A stretch of 6,631 nt of DNA from positions 1-6,631 of the forward strand of contig WAML01000093.1 of assembly GCA_015522345.1 (NCBI GenBank). Direction: 5' to 3'. Made by a program: the position numbers and the translations under genes. The DNA comes from Desulfurococcales archaeon (lineage in GTDB: Archaea; Thermoproteota; Thermoprotei_A; Sulfolobales; Desulfurococcaceae). Of the stretch, positions 1 to 6,196 are shown piece by piece. How positions within the stretch are numbered: position 1 is the stretch's first letter; each line of letters begins with the position of its first letter. The notes beneath the pieces were generated by a model, which was not told the DNA's origin, searched no databases, and saw nothing but the letters and a program-made list of their open reading frames with translations.

Positions 1-1233
1 GCTCTTTTACCAAAAATACCTACGCTAGAAGACCTTGATATAAGGATGAAGAAAGTATTCTTGAGAATAGATATTAATGTTCCACTGGACCCTGATACTA
101 AGGAAATTATTGATGATAGAAGAATTAGAGTTCATGCAGAGACCGTAAAGACGCTTCTTACTGAATATAATACAGCTTTAGTAATAGGTTCTCATCAAGG
201 TAGGCCAGGGAATCCTGATTTTGTTCCTTTAAATAAGCATGTAGAGCTACTGAAGAAGTACAGTGGTATTGATGTAAAGTTTGTTGAAGACGTTATAGGG
301 CCTACAGCAATTAATATGATTAAAGAATTAAAGCCTGGTGAAGCACTATTACTCGATAACCTAAGGTTTGTATCTGAAGAATTAATTGAAGCTATTCCAG
401 AAGTTCAAGCCAATACTTATATGGTTAAGAGGCTAGGGCCTTTATTTGATGCTTACGTGAATGATGCTTTTGCTACAGCTCATAGGAGTCAGCCAAGTAT
501 AGTTGGATTTCCAGTAGTACTACCTAGTGCTGCAGGCCCTGTTTTTGAAAGAGAAGTTAATGCTTTAAGAAAAGCTATTGAGCAAATGGAGTCTCCTAGA
601 ATATTTGTTCTCGGTGGGACAAAAGTATATGATATACTGAGGGTTATAGAACACCTTGTTACAACAAGGATTGCAGATAGAATACTTACTACAGGTCTTG
701 TAGCCCAGTTATTCCTTACAGCTAAAGGAGTGGATATAGGCCTGGAAAACCTTCGTTTATTAGAGGAAAAAGGGTTGCTAGGCCTTATACCAAGGGCTAG
801 AAGAATATTGTTTAAAGGAGCACCTATAGAGACTCCAGTAGACTTTACAACGATAGATAGTGAAGGAAACATACGTAATGAGGGACTGGGTAAAATAAGT
901 GGCAAGATTATGGATATAGGTGAGAACACTATATCGATGTATACAGAGTTTATTAGAGAAGCAAAAGTTGTGGTAATGAGGGGTACAGCTGGAGTAATAG
1001 AAGATACTAGGTTTAGAAAAGGAACTCTAGCATTACTTGAATCAGCATATAATAGTAAAGGCTTCGTATTAATTGGTGGAGGACATTTAGCTTCATTAAT
1101 TGATGAAAATAGAGTTAATGAAAAAATACATGTATCGACTGGCGGTAATGCACTACTATTATTCTTTTCTGGAGAAAGACTACCAGCTATAGAAGCACTA
1201 GCAATGTCAGCAAAAATGTTTCTAGGCTGGTGA
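1..1233 (+). CDS. pgk: Phosphoglycerate kinase, archaeal type, 5'-truncated by the window edge
   Basis: Catalyses reversible phosphate transfer between 1,3-bisphosphoglycerate and ADP in cytosolic glycolysis/gluconeogenesis. The first Met is at 46, but the frame is open to base 1 and the residues before it (IPTLEDLDIR) match the usual PGK N-terminus, so the true start lies upstream of the window. Counting from Met46, visible family motifs are RIDINVP (7-13, 3-phosphoglycerate side), SHQGRP (49-54), LLDNLRF (102-108), YVNDAFATAHR (137-147), GGTKVYD (190-196), GGGHLAS (344-350, nucleotide side) and STGGNA (364-369). The two-lobe length, about 410 residues with the missing start, is normal. STGGNA departs from the common STGGGA by one residue, close to the nucleotide phosphates; I cannot say whether this is typical of its relatives. 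Archaeal pgk often sits beside the GAPDH gene, but the upstream neighbour is not visible. The TGA stop is followed by A-rich, not T-rich, sequence. Confidence 0.97.
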   Translation, partial: ALLPKIPTLEDLDIRMKKVFLRIDINVPLDPDTKEIIDDRRIRVHAETVKTLLTEYNTALVIGSHQGRPGNPDFVPLNKHVELLKKYSGIDVKFVEDVIGPTAINMIKELKPGEALLLDNLRFVSEELIEAIPEVQANTYMVKRLGPLFDAYVNDAFATAHRSQPSIVGFPVVLPSAAGPVFEREVNALRKAIEQMESPRIFVLGGTKVYDILRVIEHLVTTRIADRILTTGLVAQLFLTAKGVDIGLENLRLLEEKGLLGLIPRARRILFKGAPIETPVDFTTIDSEGNIRNEGLGKISGKIMDIGENTISMYTEFIREAKVVVMRGTAGVIEDTRFRKGTLALLESAYNSKGFVLIGGGHLASLIDENRVNEKIHVSTGGNALLLFFSGERLPAIEALAMSAKMFLGW

Positions 1234-1297
1234 ATTAAAACTAGGTTACCCTAAATAAATAAAACAAAACATCAGGTTTGGCCACCTCATACAATAC

Positions 1298-1306
1298 TTA
1301 TTTAAA
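1298..1306 (+). promoter_or_regulatory. Candidate TATA box P1 upstream of the protease operon
   Basis: The sequence CTTATTTAAA resembles a crenarchaeal TATA element. A start about 25 bases downstream would fall near 1326-1330, inside the 20-bp palindrome at 1314-1333. It would give a leader of about 160 bases before the protease start, so it may be an alternative, regulated promoter. No other gene fits it. Assigned by pattern only. Confidence 0.35.
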
Positions 1307-1313
1307 GGACATA

Positions 1314-1333
1314 GCATACAATGCATAGTATGC
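1314..1333. repeat. 20-bp near-perfect palindrome, possible operator
   Basis: The two 10-base arms (GCATACAATG / CATAGTATGC) are inverted copies with a single mismatched pair (A at 1320 against A at 1327). The centre is ATGCAT at 1321-1326. It lies just downstream of TATA-like P1, over the predicted start point, where archaeal repressors commonly bind as dimers. As RNA it would give only a 6-bp stem and is not followed by a T-run, so it does not look like a terminator. Confidence 0.55.
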
Positions 1334-1422
1334 CTTAGCATCATAGATTATGTAACTACCTATTTTTAATATAAACAATTTCTTCCGTATTTCAGTGGTT
1401 TTGCTGTAACCAATCAAACCCA

Positions 1423-1432
1423 CTTCTTAAAT
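1423..1432 (+). promoter_or_regulatory. Candidate TATA box P2 for the protease operon
   Basis: CTTCTTAAAT sits behind an A/C-rich stretch (CAATCAAACC, 1411-1420) that could act as the BRE. Transcription would start around 1451-1455, leaving a leader of roughly 35 bases that contains the GGTG ribosome site. This spacing makes it the better of the two candidates for the operon at 1489-4298. Confidence 0.45.
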
Positions 1433-1480
1433 AACAGGCAATATAGGTTTAGACGTAAGGTAGTCCATAGTATATGAAGT

Positions 1481-1484
1481 GGTG
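1481..1484 (+). promoter_or_regulatory. GGTG ribosome binding site that favours the ATG at 1489
   Basis: GGTG, the 3' half of the archaeal GGAGGTGAT element, lies four bases before the ATG at 1489. The in-frame ATG at 1474 has only a weak GGTA about 13 bases upstream. The same GGTG type of site precedes the genes at 3000 and 4443, so 1489 is the preferred start. Confidence 0.5.
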
Positions 1485-1488
1485 TAAT

Positions 1489-2979
1489 ATGGAGTTAATG
1501 CGTAAGGCATTAGCATCTATAATACTAGCTATAATCATTATTAGTCCTTTCCTAAATATAGATGTAGCTTATAGTGAGGAAACAGTATCTGAAGAAACTA
1601 TTATGTTGGAGACAGCTAGAGCGGCCGTCGTCCTAGTAGTTACTATTCCTCATGCATGGATTATATGGGAAGATCAAATAGAGCTGTTTAGTAGAGTTGG
1701 ATTAGAGCAGCCAATATATGTTGAAACAGCTATGTTTGGTACTGGATTCTTTGTATCACCTAATGGATATATTATAACGAATGGACATGTAGTAAATGAG
1801 TTTGAGTCCGATTTTGAAGAAAAACTGCCGCTTCTTCTCGAATTAGTTAATGTATTTGCTGAAGCATACTACGAGACTTTTAATGAACCGCCTAGTAATG
1901 AACTATTAAATGCTTTATTCCAAGAAGCTGTTTCAGCCTATCTAACTAATAAACTTAGGATACAGGACTATAGTGTTGACGTATATGTTGGAGTAGGCAA
2001 AGTGGCTACTGGTATAGGTAATATAAGGAAGTTTTATCCAGCTAGAATAGTTGAAGCAACGCCTTTTGAAAAAGAAGACCTGGCATTGATTAAGATCGAG
2101 GTACAGCATGCTCCATCTCTCAAGATATCTAGTGATCAAGTGAAAGTTGGTGAAACAGTATGGGTTTTAGGGTATCCTGGCGCAGTCACTTTTCACGAGC
2201 TATTAAGTAAATCTACAATGATGGTGCCGACTATAACTAAAGGAATGGTTAGTGGTTATAGAGAGAAGACTACAGGTATAACAGTTCTTCAATCAGATGT
2301 AAACGTTAACCACGGCAATAGTGGCGGCCCTATGGTTAATTCGAAAGGTGAAGTAGTTGCAGTAGTATCCTTTGGGTCAGTTGATCCAACTGGAAGCGGT
2401 AGAGAAGTACCTGGATTCAACTTCTTTATACCATCAAAGTATGTTTTAGAACTACTGTCTAGGAATAATGTAGATAATACCCAGGATCCTGTAATGAAGT
2501 TGTATGAAGAAGGCCTTAGGCTATATTATGCTAAACACTATAGTGCTGCTATAGAGAAGTTCAAGATGGTTAAAGACCTCTATAGCGGATTCCCGTTTGT
2601 AGACGACTATATAGCAAATGCTCAAGCAGCGATATTACGTGGAGAAGACGTTCCCTTAGGGCCTAAGATAGATACTATAATGATTATAGGATTGGCTGCC
2701 GTAGCTGTTGCCGGAGGTGGTGCAGCATTCTTCTTTATGAAGAAACGCAAATCTAAGTCAAAAACAGTAGCTCCAACACCCTATACTCCACAACAAATAC
2801 AGCAATCTACTACTGTACAACACCACTATGGTTTTCCAGGACAAGCGAGTCAGCCGCAGGTTCCACAGGGAGTTAGTGCTCCACAGCAAATGGCTATTAA
2901 ATATTGTTGGAATTGTGGTAGAGCTATTCCAATGGATGCAAAAATTTGTCCATACTGTGGAGCTAATCAAGAAGAATAA
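1489..2979 (+). CDS. Membrane-tethered HtrA/trypsin-like serine protease with cytosolic zinc ribbon
   Basis: Numbered from the ATG at 1489 (496 residues; an alternative ATG at 1474 adds five). Residues 1-30 form a signal peptide or anchor (RKALASIILAIIIISPF). An S1-type chymotrypsin-fold domain spans about 40-325 with an intact triad: His100 in TNGHVV, Asp197 in EDLALI and Ser278 in GNSGGP. No PDZ domain is seen. Residues 335-383 resemble one and a half TPR repeats. A transmembrane helix lies at 396-416 (IMIIGLAAVAVAGGG) with a KKRKSKSK stop-transfer, so the protease should face outside. A Pro/Gln-rich linker leads to a zinc ribbon in the cytosol (Cys473, Cys476, Cys487, Cys490; CxxC-x10-CxxC). 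His100 and Asp197 are 97 residues apart, against about 30 in DegP, because of a helical insertion. The likely role is cleavage or quality control of surface proteins. It is followed 20 bases later by a gene with the same C-terminal design. Confidence 0.9.
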   Translation: MELMRKALASIILAIIIISPFLNIDVAYSEETVSEETIMLETARAAVVLVVTIPHAWIIWEDQIELFSRVGLEQPIYVETAMFGTGFFVSPNGYIITNGHVVNEFESDFEEKLPLLLELVNVFAEAYYETFNEPPSNELLNALFQEAVSAYLTNKLRIQDYSVDVYVGVGKVATGIGNIRKFYPARIVEATPFEKEDLALIKIEVQHAPSLKISSDQVKVGETVWVLGYPGAVTFHELLSKSTMMVPTITKGMVSGYREKTTGITVLQSDVNVNHGNSGGPMVNSKGEVVAVVSFGSVDPTGSGREVPGFNFFIPSKYVLELLSRNNVDNTQDPVMKLYEEGLRLYYAKHYSAAIEKFKMVKDLYSGFPFVDDYIANAQAAILRGEDVPLGPKIDTIMIIGLAAVAVAGGGAAFFFMKKRKSKSKTVAPTPYTPQQIQQSTTVQHHYGFPGQASQPQVPQGVSAPQQMAIKYCWNCGRAIPMDAKICPYCGANQEE

Positions 2980-2986
2980 TATATAT

Positions 2987-2992
2987 GGTGAT
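2987..2992 (+). promoter_or_regulatory. Full GGTGAT ribosome binding site
   Basis: GGTGAT matches the archaeal 16S anti-SD complement and lies seven bases before the ATG at 3000. It fixes that start and, with the 20-base gap to the protease stop, indicates translation from a shared mRNA. Confidence 0.7.
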
Positions 2993-2999
2993 TTAGGAA

Positions 3000-4298
3000 A
3001 TGGATAATTTGGTTAATAGAATTCTCAAAGTATTGATTGTAGCAGTACTTCTACTGTTTATCTCATTAACGCAGCCATATAGTTCTCTAGAGACAGTATC
3101 TTTCAATATAGAAGATGAGTGGTACTATGATATAGAGTATGCTAGTGGGGAAACAGGTAATGCATACATATATTTAAACTATACTGAAGAATACCAGCAA
3201 TGGATTGTAATGGAAGACGTGTATATTAATGATGAATGGACTGCTTCAATGGTATGGTTTGTATTTGATGATTGGACAAGTGATTATGCAATATACTATG
3301 ATGCAAACGATACCGAGATACACGTCTGGACGGATGACCCGATTCCCTTTCATATGGGAATACATCCATCGTACAAGGGAGAGTCTATACAGTTAGAGAC
3401 TATAGGACATGTATATGATGCAGTAAATGATCAATACCTCTTCAACGGCACGTATAAAGTTTGGATAACAGTAGTTGATGAAGCTAAAATAGTTTATAAC
3501 AACCATGTAATACCTGTATTTATAGTTAATCATACAACAACATTCAATACACCCTATGGATTAATAGAAACAACCAGTATAGTTTACATAAACAATGACT
3601 TTAAGCTACCTTTCATAATACTTAGCTATACTAATGGAGAAAAGGAAGCTGTATATAAATTAACTGATTACAAATTAGTTAATGACCCTATAGATAAATA
3701 TCCATTGGCAACTACAACACCTACAACAACACCACTTACTACGACAACTCCTACAACAACTACTGTAGTGCCAATAACAGATACTTCATCTCCTACAACA
3801 ACTCGTCAACAAGAGACTAGCCAAATAATCTCTTCTACATCTCCAACAACATCTAGAGAATCCACTAGAGAGACTAGTAGAACCACTGGAATTCCTACAT
3901 CCACAAGCCAGTCTATAATAGAAACAACACCATATACTACAAAACCCACATACACCCAGAGTAATCAGGGACTATTATCTACTGATAACTTGATATACAT
4001 TGTTGCTGGTATAGGTGGTGCAGTTGCAGCAGGATTTATAGGATACATATTGTTTTCACATAGAAAGAAGCCTGAGCAACCATATGGTACACCACCAGCT
4101 ACTACAGCTAGTCAACCACCCCCTTCAATACCTCCTCAACAACCTTCATATCCATTGCCTCCACCACAGTCTATTCAACAACCGAGCTACCAGCAAACAC
4201 CACAAATTCCACCAGGCAAAAAGATCTGTCCATACTGTGGAGCAATTATACCTGCTAAAGCTAAATTCTGTCCAAGGTGTGGTAGAAGACTTGTTTGA
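3000..4298 (+). CDS. Cell-surface protein of unknown function: beta-rich ectodomain, Thr stalk, membrane helix, zinc ribbon
   Basis: This is a 432-residue protein. A signal peptide is at 1-28 (hydrophobic core VLIVAVLLLFISL). Residues 30-232 form a beta-rich extracellular domain, heavy in Tyr, Trp and Asp, with N-glycosylation sequons at Asn60, Asn103, Asn149 and Asn177. Residues 237-320 are a Thr/Ser/Pro-rich stalk, probably O-glycosylated. A membrane helix at 330-352 (LIYIVAGIGGAVAAGFIGYI) is closed by HRKK. A Pro/Gln/Tyr-rich cytosolic linker (357-406) precedes a zinc ribbon with Cys410, Cys413, Cys424 and Cys427. No enzyme motif is visible in the ectodomain. The gene is the second in an operon with the HtrA-like protease and repeats its membrane-linker-ribbon end, so the two may work together: a substrate-binding partner, a regulator, or two parts of one membrane complex. 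That link is inferred from the context. T-rich sequence follows the stop. Confidence 0.85.
   Translation: MDNLVNRILKVLIVAVLLLFISLTQPYSSLETVSFNIEDEWYYDIEYASGETGNAYIYLNYTEEYQQWIVMEDVYINDEWTASMVWFVFDDWTSDYAIYYDANDTEIHVWTDDPIPFHMGIHPSYKGESIQLETIGHVYDAVNDQYLFNGTYKVWITVVDEAKIVYNNHVIPVFIVNHTTTFNTPYGLIETTSIVYINNDFKLPFIILSYTNGEKEAVYKLTDYKLVNDPIDKYPLATTTPTTTPLTTTTPTTTTVVPITDTSSPTTTRQQETSQIISSTSPTTSRESTRETSRTTGIPTSTSQSIIETTPYTTKPTYTQSNQGLLSTDNLIYIVAGIGGAVAAGFIGYILFSHRKKPEQPYGTPPATTASQPPPSIPPQQPSYPLPPPQSIQQPSYQQTPQIPPGKKICPYCGAIIPAKAKFCPRCGRRLV
3711..3802 (+). repeat. Degenerate ACAACA-rich repeat coding the Thr/Pro stalk
   Basis: CCTACAACAAC occurs exactly three times (3720-3730, 3750-3760, 3792-3802) with diverged copies between. 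It encodes PTTT-like units of the stalk. In-frame simple repeats of this kind can change copy number and so stalk length between strains. Confidence 0.7.
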
Positions 4299-4318
4299 AA
4301 ATGAGTTGCTAGACTAAC

Positions 4319-4337
4319 TTATTATTTTTTAAATTTA
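4319..4337 (+). terminator. T-rich termination region after the protease operon
   Basis: A run of six T (4325-4330) in TTATTATTTTTTAAATTT starts about 20 bases after the stop codon, as in archaeal U-tract termination. The TTTTTTAAA core could equally serve as a distant TATA element for the next gene. Confidence 0.45.
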
Positions 4338-4378
4338 AGCTCGCTTTATTCTATAACTGTTTATCATAACAATAACTA

Positions 4379-4399
4379 CACTATATTAATTATACAGTG
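4379..4399. promoter_or_regulatory. Imperfect inverted repeat over a possible promoter of the stress gene
   Basis: CACT...AGTG arms enclose ATATTAATTATAC. Eight of ten positions pair across the centre at 4389. A TATA-like core here would start transcription near 4414, giving a leader of about 30 bases. A second candidate, CTATATTTA at 4403-4411, would put the start near 4431. I cannot choose between them from sequence alone. Confidence 0.3.
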
Positions 4400-4431
4400 T
4401 ACCTATATTTACTAGACATGATGGAAACTAG

Positions 4432-4436
4432 GGTGG
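4432..4436 (+). promoter_or_regulatory. GGTGG ribosome binding site
   Basis: GGTGG lies six bases before the ATG at 4443 and supports that start for the stress protein, which therefore has a short leader and not a leaderless mRNA. Confidence 0.55.
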
Positions 4437-4442
4437 TATTCT

Positions 4443-4868
4443 ATGAGCTATAGAGAAGCTCCTACATACGAAATAAGCTTCCTTTATAGAAAGATACTTG
4501 TTCCAATAGATGGTAGTGAGAATAGTTATAGAGCTTTAGATCTAGCAATTGATTTAGCCCGTCACTACGGCTCTAAAGTGACAGTATTATATGTTAAACC
4601 TAGAGAGTATAAACCAAGCGAAGATCCTTTAGAAAAAGCTAAGAAGAGAGTAGAAGGTAGAGGGATACAAGCAGTATTTAAGGAAAGAGAAATTGATCCT
4701 CTAAAAGAAAGTACTGTAAAGGCGATCCTCGATGAAATAAGTGAAGGAGAATATGATATGGTTATTGTAGGTGCTCGAGGAAGAACTTTATCAAGTGAAT
4801 TAACTATAGGTAGTAAAGCACTTGCTATAGCAATAAATTCTCCTGTAACAGTAGTAATTGTCAGATAA
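4443..4868 (+). CDS. Universal stress protein, ATP-binding UspA type
   Basis: A 141-residue single Usp domain of normal family length, with a 15-residue N-terminal tail before the first strand. KILVPIDGSENS (17-28) is the family's first strand and loop, with Asp23 expected near the adenine. VTVLYVK (46-52) is strand 2 and YDMVIVG (104-110) strand 4. The nucleotide signature G-2x-G-9x-G(S/T) is complete: Gly110, Gly113, Gly123-Ser124. The PVTVVIVR end (134-141) is the dimer strand. The ATP-binding subclass usually forms cytosolic homodimers and responds to stress or energy state; the exact role is unknown. The gene has its own leader and ribosome site, so it is probably not part of the upstream operon. 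Its stop is only 9 bases from the end of the convergent minus-strand locus. Confidence 0.95.
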   Translation: MSYREAPTYEISFLYRKILVPIDGSENSYRALDLAIDLARHYGSKVTVLYVKPREYKPSEDPLEKAKKRVEGRGIQAVFKEREIDPLKESTVKAILDEISEGEYDMVIVGARGRTLSSELTIGSKALAIAINSPVTVVIVR

Positions 4869-4877
4869 GTATAGTGG

Positions 4878-5283
4878 TTACTTAGCCTCTGTTTCACTAA
4901 TTTGTTTTTCTAATTCTTCGATCTCTTTTAAGAGTTTTTGTAGATCATTAATTATATCGATTATCTTCTTAATTTTCTGAATTTCTTGTTGCGTTGTAGT
5001 AGGTGTTGGTGGCTGGGTTTCATTAACTACTTGTCCACTTATTGTCTTTATAAATAATTTGAATGTTTCTAGGGAAAGTTTTGTCTCTACTGGTATAGAG
5101 TATACATATAGAGTATACATTACCTGTTTGTACATCAACTAAATCTATAGATATTACTCCCCCGCCATCACTAGTTATAATAGTTATCTTCAATGTATTA
5201 TTTATTATTAAGGGAATAGGTTCTGCTAATTGAAATCTCTCCCAATCATATCTAGGATGAGCTTTCTGTATATACGATGCCAT
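4878..5283 (-). CDS. Fragment C/D: beta domain plus C-terminal coiled coil, frame broken by a 13-bp duplication
   Basis: From ATG 5283 the frame reads a beta-rich stretch (IPLIINNTLKITIITSDGGG) as far as the duplication, then runs out-of-frame to a stop at 5025-5023. The second frame, open from 5138, continues LSLETFKLFIKTISG, a PTPTTTQQ linker and a Lys/Glu/Leu coiled coil (QKIKKIIDIINDL and on) to TAA at 4880-4878. With one repeat unit removed the piece is a clean 130 residues. GGTG eight bases before the ATG (CACC at 5292-5295 on the plus strand) would allow separate translation. Upstream in-frame codons IGASR also join smoothly to fragment B. Confidence 0.65.
4901..4939 (+). terminator. 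T-rich tracts likely ending the stress-protein transcript inside the opposing gene
   Basis: TTTGTTTTTCT at 4902-4912 and TTTTAAGAGTTTTTG further on (4926-4940) are the first T-rich tracts after the stop at 4868. On the other strand they are Lys/Glu codons of a coiled coil, so the 3' end of the usp mRNA would be antisense to that gene. Confidence 0.35.
5094..5119. repeat. Perfect 13-bp tandem duplication (two copies) that shifts the frame
   Basis: TATAGAGTATACA at 5094-5106 is repeated exactly at 5107-5119. Thirteen is not a multiple of three, so the second copy changes the frame. With one copy the minus strand reads TGNVYSIPVETKLSL without a stop. It looks like a recent slippage duplication, since the copies have no differences. 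Confidence 0.9.
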
Positions 5284-5294
5284 TCTAGAAGCAC

Positions 5295-6191
5295 CTATTC
5301 ATTGAGTCTTGGGGAGAACAAAAAGATGAGCCAATGGCCGTTTATATACATATACAAACATGTAAAGAGGCAAACCCAGTAGGGATGCCCATTTTTATCA
5401 AATACTAGGTATGGTTGTGGATTAGAACCTATATCTCTTATAACAAATGTTTGATGATAAAAAGCAACGTTTATGAAGCCTGGACTCCATCGATATAATT
5501 CTACCCATTGTCGAGCAATAATCTCCGGTAATACAGGTACTTTATACTCATAGAAAGCCTTCATTGTTACAGGATTATTTCTTAGATTACTGGCTTCAAC
5601 TATATCTATTCTACCACTAGGATCGACTACTGTATAACCATATAGTATTGGTATAGTTATTATAGAATCTCTAATCCACGTAACTAAAGGTATTAGTATG
5701 AAGATTTTTCCATCTACTAGAACTTCTACATTGTCTTCAAATAATGGTCTACATGATAACGCTTTTACTTTTATTTCTCTATACAAAGTATTTATAAACA
5801 ATGGTGTTAGCTTCTTTCTATGAATAGACCAGTATAGTGTAGAATTAATGAATTCTATTTTAGGTGGATAACTTGATCCATTAATGAACACTGCTCCATA
5901 CGCTTCTCTAAATAATTCATTCCAAGTACCTTCTGGCTCGATAATCCAGTTATAGATAACGGAGTCGTCTATGTAGTATAGATGTGGTTCATCCATGTAT
6001 ATTTTATGTGTTGGTATTCGTAGCATTGAAACAGCGTAGGCATATGCTGTTTCCAATGGTATTATTCTCGTCATAGAAACAGTTATAGGTTCATCAATAT
6101 ATTTAACATATTTACTCGCTAAGACTTTGCCACTGCTAGGTACAACTATGATAGTACTTAGTACACCACTAGCAATAATTACTATAAACAA
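5295..6191 (-). CDS. Fragment B: main extracellular domain, 298 codons from a TTG
   Basis: The first possible start is TTG at 6191, giving FIVIIASGVLSTIIVV with no positive n-region. The frame is open back to 6227 and there reads KEKLITLLTLL, a proper start to a membrane helix but without ATG, GTG or TTG. The rest is a Tyr/Ile/Trp-rich ectodomain with sequons NGS and NST, ending SPRLNE at a TAG (5297-5295). No catalytic motif or known domain is recognised. If real on its own it would be a type II anchored protein of unknown function; more likely it is the middle of the broken gene. Confidence 0.6.
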   Translation of the reverse strand: MFIVIIASGVLSTIIVVPSSGKVLASKYVKYIDEPITVSMTRIIPLETAYAYAVSMLRIPTHKIYMDEPHLYYIDDSVIYNWIIEPEGTWNELFREAYGAVFINGSSYPPKIEFINSTLYWSIHRKKLTPLFINTLYREIKVKALSCRPLFEDNVEVLVDGKIFILIPLVTWIRDSIITIPILYGYTVVDPSGRIDIVEASNLRNNPVTMKAFYEYKVPVLPEIIARQWVELYRWSPGFINVAFYHQTFVIRDIGSNPQPYLVFDKNGHPYWVCLFTCLYMYINGHWLIFLFSPRLNE

Positions 6192-6196
6192 TAGAG

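Noticed and set aside
489..929. Long open frame antisense to pgk
   Set aside because: It lies wholly opposite a well-conserved gene, has no ribosome site or promoter, and its Ser/Leu/Ile-rich composition is what a reverse reading of this pgk would give.
1234..1473. Possible tRNA or small RNA gene in the gap after pgk
   Set aside because: No cloverleaf, no G/C-rich stems and no tRNA A/B box pattern were found; hyperthermophile RNA genes stand out as GC-rich and this gap is AT-rich.
1942..2139. Short antisense frames within the protease gene (also at 2758-2970)
   Set aside because: They are reverse readings of conserved protease and linker codons without start signals or plausible protein features.
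3711..3802. CRISPR-like or mobile-element repeat
   Set aside because: The short ACAACA units have no spacers and are in-frame Thr/Pro codons of the stalk.
4084..4317. 77-codon plus-strand frame inside the end of the surface-protein gene
   Set aside because: It is a shifted reading of the Pro/Gln-rich linker and zinc ribbon (many His, Leu and Asn), with no start signals.
4565..4897. Open frame antisense to the stress protein gene
   Set aside because: It runs opposite a complete Usp domain and overlaps the convergent gene's end; no promoter or ribosome site is seen.
5094..5119. Insertion-sequence target-site duplication
   Set aside because: The two 13-bp copies abut directly with no element or scar between them, so slippage duplication fits better.
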